Positions 53,394 to 62,994 of a stretch of 64,000 nucleotides of DNA are shown piece after piece. This stretch comes from Roseomonas sp. GTDB lineage: Bacteria > Pseudomonadota > Alphaproteobacteria > Acetobacterales > Acetobacteraceae. Where the stretch lies: contig JAPSLO010000006.1 of NCBI GenBank assembly GCA_031180725.1, positions 1 through 64,000 on the forward strand. The letters are read 5' to 3'. The notes under the pieces are model-generated. The model was not told the origin of the DNA. It was given only the letters and a program-made list of their open reading frames with translations, and made no database searches. Both the position numbers and the translations under genes were made by a program. How positions within the stretch are numbered: the stretch's first letter is position 1; every line of letters begins with the position of its first letter.

Positions 53394-54413
53394 TCAGCGC
53401 AGCGGCCAGGCGTACATCAGCCCGCCGCGGGTCCAGAGGTCGTTCGCACCCCGTGGCAAGCCAATCGGCGTGTTCGGGCCGAGGTTGCGTTCATAGAGCT
53501 CGCCGTAGTTCCCAACCGCTCGTATCGCGTCGAACATCCAGCTGGCCTGCAGCTTCACGGCCTGGCCCAGTTCCGGGACAGCACCCAGAAGCCGGCGTAT
53601 CGAGGGGTTCTGGCTATCGGCGCGCAGCTGCTCGGCGTTCTGGCTCGTCACGCCCAGCTCCTCCGCCTCGATCAGGCCGAAGAGAACCCAGCGGATCACG
53701 TCGAACCACTCCTGGTCGTCGCGGCGCACGACGGGTCCGTAGGGCTCCTTCGAGAAGCGCTGCTCGAGGATGACGTAGTCGTTCGGCCGGGAGAACTGGC
53801 TGCGAAGTGCCGCGAGCTGCGTTGCATCCGTGCCGATGGCGTCGCAGCGGCCGGCCTGAAGCGCCTGCGCATTGTCCTGCATCCGCTCCTGCAGCACCGG
53901 CGTGAAGCGGATGCCCGCCGCCCGGAATGCGTCGGTGGTGACCAGCTCATTGGTCGTCCCTGGGGAGAGGCAGATCGTCATTCCGTCCATGCCCCGCAGG
54001 TCACGGATATTCGCATCGCGACGGACCATGAAGCCGTGACCGTCATAAAGATTCACGCCCACCATGCGCATGCCGAGATTGGTGTCACGCGACATGGTCA
54101 GCGTGGTCTGGCGGATCAGCACATCGATCTCGCCTGACTGCAGCGCGGTGAAACGCTGCACCGCGGTCAGTGGCACGAAGCGGACCTTGTTCGGGTCGCC
54201 CAGCACGGCCGCGGCGACCGCGCGGCAGAGATCGGCATCCATGCCGCGCCAGACGCCTTGGCTGTCGGGCAGCGAGAAGCCGGCGATGCCGACATTCACG
54301 CCGCAGGCGAGAACTCCCCGGGCTTTTACGCCGTCCAGTGTCGGGCCGGCCGCGGCGACGCCGCCCCAGCACAAGAACGCAGCGGTCACGGCCGCCACCA
54401 TCTGTCGAAACAT
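53394..54413 (-). CDS. Amino-acid ABC transporter binding protein (AapJ-like)
   Basis: 339 residues from ATG 54413, preceded by GGGAGGGAG. Signal peptide MFRQMVAAVTAAFLCWGGVAAAG, then the AapJ/BztA-type start LDGVKARGVLACGVNVGIAG and FSLPDSQGVWRGMDADLCRA. The segment RFTALQSGEIDVLIRQTTLT is the typical hinge region. It binds L-amino acids broadly, but no permease (AapQ/M) or ATPase gene is next to it. Third of three minus-strand genes. Confidence 0.88.
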   Translation of the reverse strand: MFRQMVAAVTAAFLCWGGVAAAGPTLDGVKARGVLACGVNVGIAGFSLPDSQGVWRGMDADLCRAVAAAVLGDPNKVRFVPLTAVQRFTALQSGEIDVLIRQTTLTMSRDTNLGMRMVGVNLYDGHGFMVRRDANIRDLRGMDGMTICLSPGTTNELVTTDAFRAAGIRFTPVLQERMQDNAQALQAGRCDAIGTDATQLAALRSQFSRPNDYVILEQRFSKEPYGPVVRRDDQEWFDVIRWVLFGLIEAEELGVTSQNAEQLRADSQNPSIRRLLGAVPELGQAVKLQASWMFDAIRAVGNYGELYERNLGPNTPIGLPRGANDLWTRGGLMYAWPLR

Positions 54414-54579
54414 GTTCTGTACTCCCTCCCTGTACGACCGAGCTTGGCACGTTGCCACGGCGTTGTCGTGGGGCCGGTTCATGGCGGCGACCGGCACGCT
54501 GTCGCACCGGTCGCCAGACCAGGTTCCTCATGCTCAGCGGCCAGCCCGCCTTCGGCTCGGGCCGTTGCGGAAGGTAATC

Positions 54580-56157
54580 TCAGTTCTTTTCGACGTTCCA
54601 GAACACCATCACCGGCGCATTGAGCACCGCAGAGACATTGGCCCTCCTCGCATAGGGCTGGTCGAACTGCCCGAGCACGCGATAAGGCTGCGTCACGGCG
54701 AGGCGGCGGTGCAGCGCCTCCGTCGCGCTGCGCCGGGTAGCATCGTCCGGCGCATCGAGCACCGCGGCGCGCAACCGTTCCACCTCCTCGTCGCAAGGCC
54801 AGCCGACCCAGGCGCGCGCACAGGACGAGTTGGTGCCGATATTGGTCATGGGCGACTGCATCGTCGCCCCGGAGGCATAGGTGACGAACATGTTCCAGCC
54901 GCCTTCGGCCGGTGTGCCGCGGTTCTGCTGGCGCGTTGCGACCGTGCCCCAATCGGCGTACTGCAGCTCAACATTGAACCCGACGCGGCGGAGGTTGGCC
55001 GCGACGACTTCGGCCGAGCGGCCGATCAGCGGGATGTCGTTCGTGGTCGGCAGCACCAGCCTCTCGCCGCGATAGCCGCTCTCGACCAGCAAGCTGCGCG
55101 CGCGGGCGAGGTCCGGGCGCGCGTAGGGCTCCATTCCCGCCTCGGTGCCGTTTGGCGTGCCGCAGATGAAGTAGGAGGCGCAGCGGCGCCACCAGCGCTC
55201 ATCTCCCACGCCGCCGGCCATCACCTCGCCCTGGTCGGTCGCGAGCGCCAGCGCCTGGCGCGCCCGCTCGTCGTTAAAGGGCGGGTAGAGATGGTTGGGG
55301 CGGAGCATCACCTGGTTGGCCAGGTTGGTGTAGCGCTCCACGCGGATGTCGCGGTTGCGGGAGATGACGGGGACGAGGTCCTGCGCCGGCTGCTCCCAGA
55401 TGTCGATCTCGCCGGTCTGCAGCGCGGCTGCGGCCGTCGCGGGATCGGGCATGATGAGCCATTCGACGCGGTCCACCCGCACCTGGCGACCGCCGGCCAA
55501 GCCGTCCGCCGGCTCGGCCCGTGGCACGTAGTCCGGGTTGCGGTCGTAGACCACGCGTGCGCCGGACCGCCACTCCCCGCGATTAAAGCGGAAGGGGCCG
55601 GAGCCGACCGTCTCCGTCACCTGCTGCGCCGCATCGGTGCGCGCATCGCTCTCCCGCATCACGATCGGGATCATTCCGACGGCGGAGCCGAGCGCAAAGG
55701 GGACGAAGGAGGCAGGGCGGCTGAGCCGCAACGCGACCGTCCGTGGATCCACCGCCTCCAGCGCGGCGACGTATTCGCGCAGCTTCGAGCCCACCGTGTC
55801 GCGCTGCATCCAGCGGTTCAGGGAGGCGACGACATCCCGCGACGTGACGGGCTGGCCGTCGTGGAAGCGCAGCCCATCCCGCAATGCGATGGTGTGCGTC
55901 AGGCCATCGGCCGAGACCTCGTGCCGTTCCGCCATCTGCGGGCGCGGGGTCAGGTTCGAATCCCAGGCGAACAGGCTCTCATAGATCATCAGCCCGTGCA
56001 TGCGGGTGATGACGATCGAGGCGACGACCGGATCGAGGGTGCGCAGGTCAGCATGCGGCGCAACACGCAGCACGCGGTTCGGCGCGGGTTGCGCCAGGGC
56101 CGCGCCGCCGAACGCGGCGAGGCAGACGCAGGCCAGCAACATGCGACGGAGCGTCAT
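54580..56157 (-). CDS. Dipeptide/oligopeptide ABC transporter binding protein (family 5)
   Basis: 525 residues from ATG 56157 with a clear signal peptide (MTLRRMLLACVCLAAFGGAA). Mature DppA/OppA-like landmarks: LRVAPHADLRTLDPVVASIV, TIALRDGLRFHDGQPVTSRD, and VGSGPFRFNRGEW. It delivers peptides or other substrates to an ABC permease; permease genes are absent except for a relic at 58970-59083. It lies 60 bases after the serine hydrolase gene. Confidence 0.92.
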   Translation of the reverse strand: MTLRRMLLACVCLAAFGGAALAQPAPNRVLRVAPHADLRTLDPVVASIVITRMHGLMIYESLFAWDSNLTPRPQMAERHEVSADGLTHTIALRDGLRFHDGQPVTSRDVVASLNRWMQRDTVGSKLREYVAALEAVDPRTVALRLSRPASFVPFALGSAVGMIPIVMRESDARTDAAQQVTETVGSGPFRFNRGEWRSGARVVYDRNPDYVPRAEPADGLAGGRQVRVDRVEWLIMPDPATAAAALQTGEIDIWEQPAQDLVPVISRNRDIRVERYTNLANQVMLRPNHLYPPFNDERARQALALATDQGEVMAGGVGDERWWRRCASYFICGTPNGTEAGMEPYARPDLARARSLLVESGYRGERLVLPTTNDIPLIGRSAEVVAANLRRVGFNVELQYADWGTVATRQQNRGTPAEGGWNMFVTYASGATMQSPMTNIGTNSSCARAWVGWPCDEEVERLRAAVLDAPDDATRRSATEALHRRLAVTQPYRVLGQFDQPYARRANVSAVLNAPVMVFWNVEKN

Positions 56158-56217
56158 TCGTCCTTCCCCTTCCTCTCGAGGGTCGGAATTGCACACCCAC
56201 CCCGGCTGCCCCGCAAG

Positions 56218-57729
56218 TCAGGCGCGGTGGAAGCGGAGCACGCGCGAGCGGTGGGAGAGAAGGCGGAGCGTACCACCCCGCTCCAGCATCAGCAGCGGCC
56301 GCTGGCGCCAGGGGCCATGCCGCCGGTCAGCGAGCGCGCGGCCATTTGGCAATGGCCGGAGTGCGGAGACATCAGGGAGCGGGCTGCCGGGAAGGCGAAC
56401 CATGCCATCCGGCGTGACCTCCAGCATCGCGCCGAAGCAGGCATCGCGCCAAGTGCCGATGAGGCCGGGGTCGAGGGGGGTATCGGCGGGCACCGGCCGC
56501 AGGCGGCGGGGCACGCCGCCGATCCGTCCCTCGATCACGCCGTCGCTGCCCATGCGCAGCGCAGCTTCCAGATAGGCGGGCCGGGTGCGGACGCCCTCCT
56601 CGGCCGCGAGGAGCGGCTCCGTCGCGCCCATGAAGCAGAGCGTTGTTCCGTCCAACTCGACCCAGGCTTCGTCGCCCTCCTCGGCATAGAGGCCGGCAGG
56701 AAGGGAGGCCGCTCGCGGCAGGGCTTCGCCTGTCATCGCCGCCATCACCCGCATCGCGAGGGTGAGGGGATCCAGATCCTCCCGGTTCGCGATCACCGCG
56801 ACACCGCAGCCCAGTGCCGGCGCCATCAGGAGGTGCGTCTTGATCCCCGGCAGTGAGCCGCCATGGCCGACCAGACCGACACGCCCCAGCGCCACCCGCA
56901 TCAGGCCGAGCCCGTACGAGGAGGGGGACTCATCCGCGAATAGCCGCGGCGCGGAAAGCGCGTCGAGCAGGCCCGATGCCGCGCCGCGTCCGGCCAGCAG
57001 CGCCGCGCCCCACCGCGCGAGGTCCGTGGCTGAGCCGACGAGCCCGCCCGAAGGCGAGAAATGCAGGCCGTAGCGCCCGCGTCGCCAGGCCGTGCCATCA
57101 TGCCAGCAGGGGGTGGCGAGCCCCGGCACCAGCACGCCCTCGTCGGCCGGGAAGGCCACCAACGGGAGGCCAAGCGGCTCCAGCAGCAGGCGTCGCAATG
57201 CGTCGCCATACGTCTGGCCGCGCGCGGGGAAGGCAGAGCCGACCAGGCGCCAGCCGGTGTTGGAGTAGGTCATCTCCCGCCCCGGCGGTCCCGCCGTTCC
57301 GGGCAGGCGTTGCACGAAGCGGAGCAGTTCCCCCTCCGGCAGCCCCGTGGTGAAGTGCTGGCCAAGCAGCCAGAGCGTCTCCATCACGTCGGGGACGCCG
57401 CCGGTCATGTCGAGCGCGCGGCCGAGCGGCACCGCGCCGATCGCCTCCGGCAGCCCCGGCACGAGTCCTCCCAATGGCGCGCCGAAATCGAAGCCGGCGA
57501 GGAGCGCCGCGGAGGCGCAGAACTGCTTGCTGATCGACGCCCAGCGGGAGGGGGTTTCGGGCGAGAAGGGAATGCGGTGCTCCGGCACGGCGTAGCCGCC
57601 TGCCATCGCCGCCCGTGGCCCCTCCGTGTCGAAGATCACGATCGCGCCACCAGGCCCTTCCTCCTGTGACCAGGAGGCGGCGATGGCCGTGGCTTCCTCG
57701 GCCGCGCGAACCAGGTCGGGGTGGGGCAT
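56218..57729 (-). CDS. Serine hydrolase, beta-lactamase/D-aminopeptidase family (S12)
   Basis: 503 residues, GGAGCGAGGG before the ATG. The penicillin-binding fold motifs are present: SxxK in WASISKQFCASA (near residue 66), YSN in MTYSNTGWRLVG (near 155) and the HxG in LVGHGGSLPG (near 290). The C-terminal extension with beta-sheet domains fits the DAP D-aminopeptidase type. No signal peptide. It precedes the peptide-binding protein, suggesting uptake and breakdown of peptides with D-residues. Confidence 0.88.
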   Translation of the reverse strand: MPHPDLVRAAEEATAIAASWSQEEGPGGAIVIFDTEGPRAAMAGGYAVPEHRIPFSPETPSRWASISKQFCASAALLAGFDFGAPLGGLVPGLPEAIGAVPLGRALDMTGGVPDVMETLWLLGQHFTTGLPEGELLRFVQRLPGTAGPPGREMTYSNTGWRLVGSAFPARGQTYGDALRRLLLEPLGLPLVAFPADEGVLVPGLATPCWHDGTAWRRGRYGLHFSPSGGLVGSATDLARWGAALLAGRGAASGLLDALSAPRLFADESPSSYGLGLMRVALGRVGLVGHGGSLPGIKTHLLMAPALGCGVAVIANREDLDPLTLAMRVMAAMTGEALPRAASLPAGLYAEEGDEAWVELDGTTLCFMGATEPLLAAEEGVRTRPAYLEAALRMGSDGVIEGRIGGVPRRLRPVPADTPLDPGLIGTWRDACFGAMLEVTPDGMVRLPGSPLPDVSALRPLPNGRALADRRHGPWRQRPLLMLERGGTLRLLSHRSRVLRFHRA

Positions 57730-58258
57730 CCCTCGCTCCGAGAGGTATCGCGGCTACGGTAGGCAGGCATATCAGGGTGGCAAGCCCCCCTGTGTTGGGC
57801 AGGCCCCGAAGGGCGCTACCTGGATGGGCTGTTGTATCGACCTGCGCCCCTGAACTGGATCCGAGTTTCCGGAAGGAGCTGGCCTCCTGGAGGAGGTCGG
57901 AATGCCTGGAGCGTATGACCCTGCATGCGCTTATCGTATCGCGCCGTCACCACGAGACCGGCCTTCATGCCCCGCCTGCGGCGCGCTATAAGCATGACGT
58001 AGGATGGATTGAGCCGGAGGGGCTCGACCATGACCAGCACCGGCGGAGAGGCAGCCGTTCCGCCTGCGCCGCCCCGGTAAGGCCGCTGCCAGCGGCTCCT
58101 CCCGCGCCTGGCACAGGCGCCGAGCAGCACCAGGGCACAGAGGACGAGACGGCGGCGCATCTGAGCGCTTCATTCCGCATCTGGGCCGATCCTAGCGCGG
58201 CCGCCCATGTCGCAAACGCAGCCTTCTCACCCAGCGCCGCCGCGGGCGTTGTCGGCCG
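57730..58258. other. Region with one doubtful lipoprotein frame
   Basis: Between the serine hydrolase and the secreted protein gene. Contains only the frame at 57816-58160, which may or may not be coding. Confidence 0.4.
57816..58160 (-). CDS. Possible small lipoprotein (doubtful)
   Basis: 114 residues. The N-terminus MRRRLVLCALVLLGACARRG is a good lipoprotein signal with lipobox LLGAC, but the remainder is Arg/Gly-rich and unlike any domain I know. GAAGCGC precedes the ATG weakly. Divergent from the secreted protein gene at 58259. It could equally be a chance frame. Confidence 0.35.
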   Translation of the reverse strand: MRRRLVLCALVLLGACARRGRSRWQRPYRGGAGGTAASPPVLVMVEPLRLNPSYVMLIARRRRGMKAGLVVTARYDKRMQGHTLQAFRPPPGGQLLPETRIQFRGAGRYNSPSR

Positions 58259-58795
58259 ATGCGGCGCGTACTGCTGGTTGCCCTGATCGTCTCGCTGCTG
58301 GTGCCGGGAACTCCGGCCGCCGCCCCGGACTGCCCGCAGGCGCCGCCAGGCGCGACGCCGACGAGCTATCGCAATCCGCGCTTCGGCTTCGGCTTCACCG
58401 TGCCGCCGGTCTTCGCGCTCGATCCCGCCAGCGTGCCGGCGCACGGCGACAGCGCGCGCTTCTTCACGCCGGACCGCCGCGCCACCGCCGTGGTGAATGC
58501 CGCGCCTAATGCACGGCGCCTCTCGTTACGCGAGATAATGGCCGAAGCCGAAGGCGATGTCGTGCACAATGCCGGCGGTAACATCACCTACCGGCGCATC
58601 CGCGACGACTGGTTCGTCATCAGCGGCTACATGGTCGGCCGCATCTACTACCGGCGCACCCTGCTGACGCCAGCCGGCATCGTCGCCACGCTCTGGATGG
58701 AGTTCCCGCCGGAGTTGCGCCCCTGCCTGGAGGCGGCGGTGACGACGATGTCGCTCTCCTTCCGCGCGCTGTCCATTCCTGCGCCCTCCCGCTGA
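58259..58795 (+). CDS. Secreted protein of unknown function
   Basis: 178 residues. A signal peptide (MRRVLLVALIVSLLVPGTPAAA) precedes a compact domain: SYRNPRFGFGFTVPPVFALD, DSARFFTPDRRATAVVN and DDWFVISGYMVGRIYYRRTL, ending with CLEAAVTTMSLSF. Two cysteines (near residues 25 and 160) could form a disulfide. I recognise the style of a periplasmic domain often called hypothetical in alphaproteobacteria, but no function. Confidence 0.75.
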   Translation: MRRVLLVALIVSLLVPGTPAAAPDCPQAPPGATPTSYRNPRFGFGFTVPPVFALDPASVPAHGDSARFFTPDRRATAVVNAAPNARRLSLREIMAEAEGDVVHNAGGNITYRRIRDDWFVISGYMVGRIYYRRTLLTPAGIVATLWMEFPPELRPCLEAAVTTMSLSFRALSIPAPSR

Positions 58796-59110
58796 GCGGT
58801 GGGGCGTCGCGTGCGGGGCCCCACTTCTTCAGCAGCTCCTCACCGCGATCACCGAGAGGTCCAGCCCGAACAGCCAGAGCGTCGCCAGCGCGCCGGCGGC
58901 CGCTGAAAGCAGACCGGAGAGGATGGCGAGGGGCAGCACCGGGCTCTCCTCAAGCACGTCGAGCACCACATGAACGCGCAGGACCTGGTGTTCAGCGCGC
59001 CGATGGCGGCCGTCTGGCCGGGGCTCGCCATCCTGCTAGCGGCCGCGGGATGCACCCTGGTGGCGAACGGCCTCCCCCGCTAGGGTTTTCGCACGGGAGA
59101 GGAAACGTCC
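58796..59110. other. Intergenic region with a permease relic
   Basis: Holds the DppC/OppC tail at 58970-59083; upstream of it a minus-strand open frame (58834-58969) encodes a hydrophobic stretch of about 45 residues with no start and no family I know. Confidence 0.5.
58970..59083 (+). pseudogene. C-terminal relic of a DppC/OppC-type peptide permease
   Basis: 37 residues ending in TAG: after MNAQDLVF comes SAPMAAVWPGLAILLAAAG and CTLVANGLPR. This matches the last transmembrane end of DppC/OppC permeases ([29 protein letters not shown]). There is no domain upstream in any frame that would complete the permease. With the nearby orphan peptide-binding protein it points to a decayed or rearranged peptide importer. 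Confidence 0.6.
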
Positions 59111-60274
59111 ATGCCAGAAGACCGCATCCTGACGACGCATACCGGCAGCCTCCCGCGCCCACGCGCCCTCACGCGCCTGCACGCGCGGCGTTCCCGCGGG
59201 GAGGCGGTGGACCCGGCCGAGGTCGCGGCCGCAGCGAAGCAGGCGGTGGAGGCCATCGTGCCGAAGCAGCTCGCCGCGGGCATCGACATCCCGAACAATG
59301 GCGAGCAGGGGCGCGAATCCTTCGTGTTGTATCTGCGCGACCGGCTGACCGGCCTTGGCGGCAGCAGCCGGCGCGGCCTCTTCGCCGATGTGAAGGCCTA
59401 TCCCGAGTTCGAGGAGGAGCTGCGCGCCGCGACCGGCAGCCGCGAATCCGCCAGCGTCACCGCCAACCTGCCCGCGGTCGTCGCGCCCATAGCCTATGTC
59501 GGCCAGGCCGCAATGGAAGCGGAATGCGCCGAGTTCCGCGCCGCCCTGGAGGCCGCCGGCAAGCCGGCCGCCGAGGCCTTCCTCGCCGCTCCCTCGCCCG
59601 GCATCGTCGCCGCCGTGGTGCAGAACCAGCACTATGAGAGCGACGAGGCATATCTGTCCGCGCTCTCCGCGGCGCTGCGCGAGGAATACGCCGCCATTAT
59701 CCGCGCGGGCTACATCCTGCAGCTCGACTGCCCCGATCTCGCGCTGGAACGCCACGGCGCCTGGCAGGACCGGTCGCTGGCGGACTTTCTCGCCTTCTCC
59801 GAGCGCGTCGTCGCCGCCATCAACGACGCGATCGCCGACCTGCCGCGGGAGCGCATCCGGCTGCATGTCTGCTGGGGAAATTACGAAGCGCCGCACGACC
59901 ATGACGTGCCTTTCGAGGAGATCTGGCCGGTGATCCGCCAGGCGAAGGTCGGCGGCTTCGTGCTGCCCTTCGCGAACCCGCGCCACGCGCATGAGCACAA
60001 GGTGTTCCGAACCATGCCGCTGGCGGAGGACCAGGTGCTGGTTGCCGGCGTGATTGACACCACCACCAACTTCGTCGAACACCATGAAGTGGTGGCCGAA
60101 CGGCTGGAGCGCATCGCCGCCAGCATCGGCGACCCGCGCCGCCTGATGGCCGGCACCGATTGCGGCTTCGACACCTCGGCGGGCCGCGGCCGCGTGGCGG
60201 CAGACGTGGTCTGGGCGAAGCTGCGCAGCATGGCGCAGGGCGCGCGCCTCGCCTCCGACCGCCTGTTGGGGTGA
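59111..60274 (+). CDS. MetE-like cobalamin-independent methyltransferase family protein
   Basis: 387 residues, the length of a single MetE catalytic domain. Start TTHTGSLPRPRALTRLHA is shared with the family. Zn ligands: His and Cys in RLHVCWGNYEAPHD (near residue 248) and the last Cys in MAGTDCGFDTSAGR. Related proteins include methionine synthase II-like and epoxyalkane:CoM transferases; the substrate is unknown. GGGAGAGGAAAC precedes the ATG. A Bug receptor follows after 86 bases, so it may be part of a small catabolic unit. Confidence 0.87.
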   Translation: MPEDRILTTHTGSLPRPRALTRLHARRSRGEAVDPAEVAAAAKQAVEAIVPKQLAAGIDIPNNGEQGRESFVLYLRDRLTGLGGSSRRGLFADVKAYPEFEEELRAATGSRESASVTANLPAVVAPIAYVGQAAMEAECAEFRAALEAAGKPAAEAFLAAPSPGIVAAVVQNQHYESDEAYLSALSAALREEYAAIIRAGYILQLDCPDLALERHGAWQDRSLADFLAFSERVVAAINDAIADLPRERIRLHVCWGNYEAPHDHDVPFEEIWPVIRQAKVGGFVLPFANPRHAHEHKVFRTMPLAEDQVLVAGVIDTTTNFVEHHEVVAERLERIAASIGDPRRLMAGTDCGFDTSAGRGRVAADVVWAKLRSMAQGARLASDRLLG

Positions 60275-60360
60275 GCCGCATGTGCTGGCTCTGCGGAATC
60301 CGGCGTCCGCCGGCGAAGCCAAAACCGAAGCCGGAAGGCCCGGCGAATGGGAGGACCAAG

Positions 60361-61341
60361 ATGCAACGACGCACCCTGCTCGCCGCCACCGGCGCGGCAC
60401 TCGCCTTGCCCTCGCTCGCTCGTGCCCAGGCGCAGCCTTGGCCGGGCAACCGCCAGGTGCGCATCCTCATCACCTACCCGCCCGGCGGCACCAGCGACTT
60501 CGTCGCGCGGCTCTATGCGCTGCAGCTCGGCCAGCAGACCGGCGGCAATTTCATCGTGGACAACCGATCGGGCGGCGGCGGCGTGGTCGGCTGGACGAAT
60601 GTCGTGCGCTCCGCGAATGACGGCACGACGCTGCTGCTGACCGACAATTCGCTCGCCACCGCGCCGCCGCTCTACCCCAACCTCGGCTTCGACATCCGCA
60701 CGGATTTCACGCCGATCTCGCTGCTGGTGGACTACCCCACTGTCTTCGTCGTGCCGGGCGACTCACCCGTGCGCACGCTGCGCGACTATGTGGAGATGGT
60801 GCGCGGCAAGCCGGCGGATGCGAATTTCTACGGCTCGATGGGCGCCGGCTCCTCGCCGCATCTCTACACCGAATACCTGCAGGATATCGCCGGCATCCGC
60901 ATGACCCACGTGCCCTATCGCGGCATGGGCCCGGCCTTCGCCGATCTGCTCGCTGGCCGCGTGGGGCTGCTGATTGCCGCCCCTGCCACGGTGATGGGCG
61001 CGGTGCGGGAGGGGCGCGCGCGGGCGATCGCGATCGGCACCACGGGCGGACGCATTCCACTGCTGCCGGACGTGCCGACCGCGAAGGAGCAGGGCTTCGA
61101 TTTCACCTACTCCTTCTGGTACGGCATGCTCGGCCCGCGCGACATGGAGCCGGCGCTCGTCGCCCGTATCAAGGAAGAGCTGGACAAGGTGCTGGCGAAC
61201 CAGGAGGTCCGCGACCGCCTGGTGCAGCAGGGCGCGACGCCGGTGGCCGGCGACGGCGCGGCGCTGCGTGCGGTGATGGAGGGCGACCTGGCACGCTGGA
61301 GCGAAGTGGTGCGCGCCAAGGGAATCACAGTCCAGAACTGA
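60361..61341 (+). CDS. Bug/TctC-type tripartite tricarboxylate transporter receptor
   Basis: 326 residues from ATG 60361. Signal peptide MQRRTLLAATGAALALPSLA, then the hallmark RQVRILITYPPGGTSDFVAR, VDNRSGGGGVVGW, THVPYRGMGPAFADLLAGRV and LLPDVPTAKEQG. Fourth such receptor in this window, again without TctAB. It follows the MetE-like gene on the same strand. Confidence 0.92.
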   Translation: MQRRTLLAATGAALALPSLARAQAQPWPGNRQVRILITYPPGGTSDFVARLYALQLGQQTGGNFIVDNRSGGGGVVGWTNVVRSANDGTTLLLTDNSLATAPPLYPNLGFDIRTDFTPISLLVDYPTVFVVPGDSPVRTLRDYVEMVRGKPADANFYGSMGAGSSPHLYTEYLQDIAGIRMTHVPYRGMGPAFADLLAGRVGLLIAAPATVMGAVREGRARAIAIGTTGGRIPLLPDVPTAKEQGFDFTYSFWYGMLGPRDMEPALVARIKEELDKVLANQEVRDRLVQQGATPVAGDGAALRAVMEGDLARWSEVVRAKGITVQN

Positions 61342-61366
61342 AGCGGCGGCAAAGCCCCGCGGCATC

Positions 61367-61390
61367 CCTCCCCCGCAACAGCGGGGGAGG
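61367..61390. terminator. Bidirectional terminator hairpin
   Basis: Perfect 10-base arms (CCTCCCCCGC/GCGGGGGAGG) with loop AACA, between the convergent receptor and FAD oxidoreductase genes. Confidence 0.65.
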
Positions 61391-61471
61391 AGGAGGGGGA
61401 ACTCAGTTCCCGACCTCGCCGCCATCCGCCCTCCCACGGCGCGACAGGGCCGTGGCGTGCGTCTGGGAACC

Positions 61472-62797
61472 TCAGGCGAGGGAGCGGTCGAGCCAGTCGC
61501 GGAAGCGGTACCACCCGCCGATCGCCGGCAGGAACCAGGGATTCCCGGCGTAGAAGGGCATGGTGGGGAAGTCGCGGCCGTCGAAGCTCGGTACCCGGTT
61601 CGCCTGGCCGAGGATCTTCTTGCCGATCTCGGCGCCGAGATAGGAGAGGATGGCCACGCCGGACCCGTTGCAGGCGAGGGCATAGTGCAGGCCCTTCTCC
61701 GTCCGGCCCATATGCGGCAGGTAGTCGAAAGCGAAGGCGACGTTGCCGGTCCAGGCGTGCGTCACCCGCGTGCCCCGCAACTGCGGCCATCGCTGCAGCA
61801 TCATGGCGTGCAGCAGCGGCGCCGAGACCTGCGGAGTCACTTGCGTGAAGCGCGCGCGGCCACCGAACAGCACGCGCGTGCCGTCCGGGGATATCCGGAA
61901 GTAGCAGAGCACGCGGCGGCTGTCGGCCAGCGTCCGCGCCTTCGGGATGAGGCTGGCAGCGAGGTCCGGCGGCAGCGGCTCCGTCGCGATGATGTGCGAG
62001 GCGATCGGAACGACGCGCCGCTGCAGGTCCGGCGTGAGTCGGCCGGTGTAGCCGTTGGTCGCAATCACCACCTCGCCGGCCTCGACGGTGCCCCGTGAAG
62101 TTTCGACGCTCCAGCCCGCGGCCTTACGCGTGATAGCGCCGGCCCGGGCGTGGCTGACCAGGGTCGCGCCGTGGCGTCGCGCAGCTTGCATCAGGCCGTG
62201 ATGGTAGAGCGCGGGATGGATCTTGCCGGTCCGATTAATGACCATTCCCCCAAAATAGTAGTCCGAGGCGATCTCCTCGCGCTGACGCTCGCGCGGCACC
62301 ATGTGCGCGTCGGCCTCTGCCAGGCGGTTGAGCTGCTCGGCCTTCGCCGCCATGCCCGCGTAGTGCTTCGGCGTGAAGGCGCCGATGAAGCGCCCCGTGC
62401 GCGCGTAATGGCACTGGATGCCCTCGCGCGCGATGACGGACTCGACATGGGTGAGGCTTTCCGTGCCGTCGGCAATCATCGCCGCGACCAGCTCATCCGC
62501 GCTGCCGCCGGAGCGGCCCTTCGCACCCGACAATCCCTTGCCGATGCTGTTGCCGCCGGAGACGCCGCCGCCGTTGCGCGTGGAAGCGCCGAAGCCCATC
62601 GCCTCGCCGTCGATCACCACTGCGTGCGCGCCGCCGCGGCCGAGTTCGATCGCGCAGTTCAGCCCCGTCAGGCCGCCGCCCACGATGAGGACGTCGGCGC
62701 GCGAGGGAAGCTCCTCCCGCGCCGATTCGTCGGGTGCGACATCATCCCACCAGTAAGGGGTGGCGCGGAATTCGGGATGGAGGATGTCACGGTCCAT
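61472..62797 (-). CDS. FAD-dependent amine/amino-acid oxidoreductase (DAO family, PuuB/OrdL-like)
   Basis: 441 residues from ATG 62797 (a GTG start at 62818 is possible). FAD-binding GxGxxG in VLIVGGGLTGLNCAIELGRG, the flavin-contact GFGASTRNGGGVSG and the C-terminal HMGRTEKGLHYALACNGSGV are those of gamma-glutamylputrescine oxidase-like enzymes. It oxidises a secondary or primary amine. It lies downstream of PotB/PotC-like permease genes on the same strand, so polyamine uptake followed by oxidation is a sensible reading. Confidence 0.88.
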   Translation of the reverse strand: MDRDILHPEFRATPYWWDDVAPDESAREELPSRADVLIVGGGLTGLNCAIELGRGGAHAVVIDGEAMGFGASTRNGGGVSGGNSIGKGLSGAKGRSGGSADELVAAMIADGTESLTHVESVIAREGIQCHYARTGRFIGAFTPKHYAGMAAKAEQLNRLAEADAHMVPRERQREEIASDYYFGGMVINRTGKIHPALYHHGLMQAARRHGATLVSHARAGAITRKAAGWSVETSRGTVEAGEVVIATNGYTGRLTPDLQRRVVPIASHIIATEPLPPDLAASLIPKARTLADSRRVLCYFRISPDGTRVLFGGRARFTQVTPQVSAPLLHAMMLQRWPQLRGTRVTHAWTGNVAFAFDYLPHMGRTEKGLHYALACNGSGVAILSYLGAEIGKKILGQANRVPSFDGRDFPTMPFYAGNPWFLPAIGGWYRFRDWLDRSLA

Positions 62798-62994
62798 GCG
62801 TCGCCAGCTTTCCTGCACCTTGGGCCTGGGTCGTACCGGGTGGCGGTTGCGGTGTCATGCACCTCAGCATGCACCGACGGAACAAGTGCCTGTTGCCTGC
62901 TTCGACGAGGGGCCCTCGACGGCCGTCCCGGAGGGGCTCCAGGATCCACGTAGCTTGCGGCGGGGTGCCAGCGCAGGGCGGGCCATGGCGACCT

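Noticed and set aside
54064-56856. 930-residue plus-strand frame opposite the binding-protein genes
   Set aside because: Antisense shadow of three real minus-strand genes with signal peptides and family motifs.
58834-58969. Hydrophobic minus-strand frame of about 45 residues
   Set aside because: No reliable start or ribosome binding site and no family resemblance; possibly part of the decayed region.
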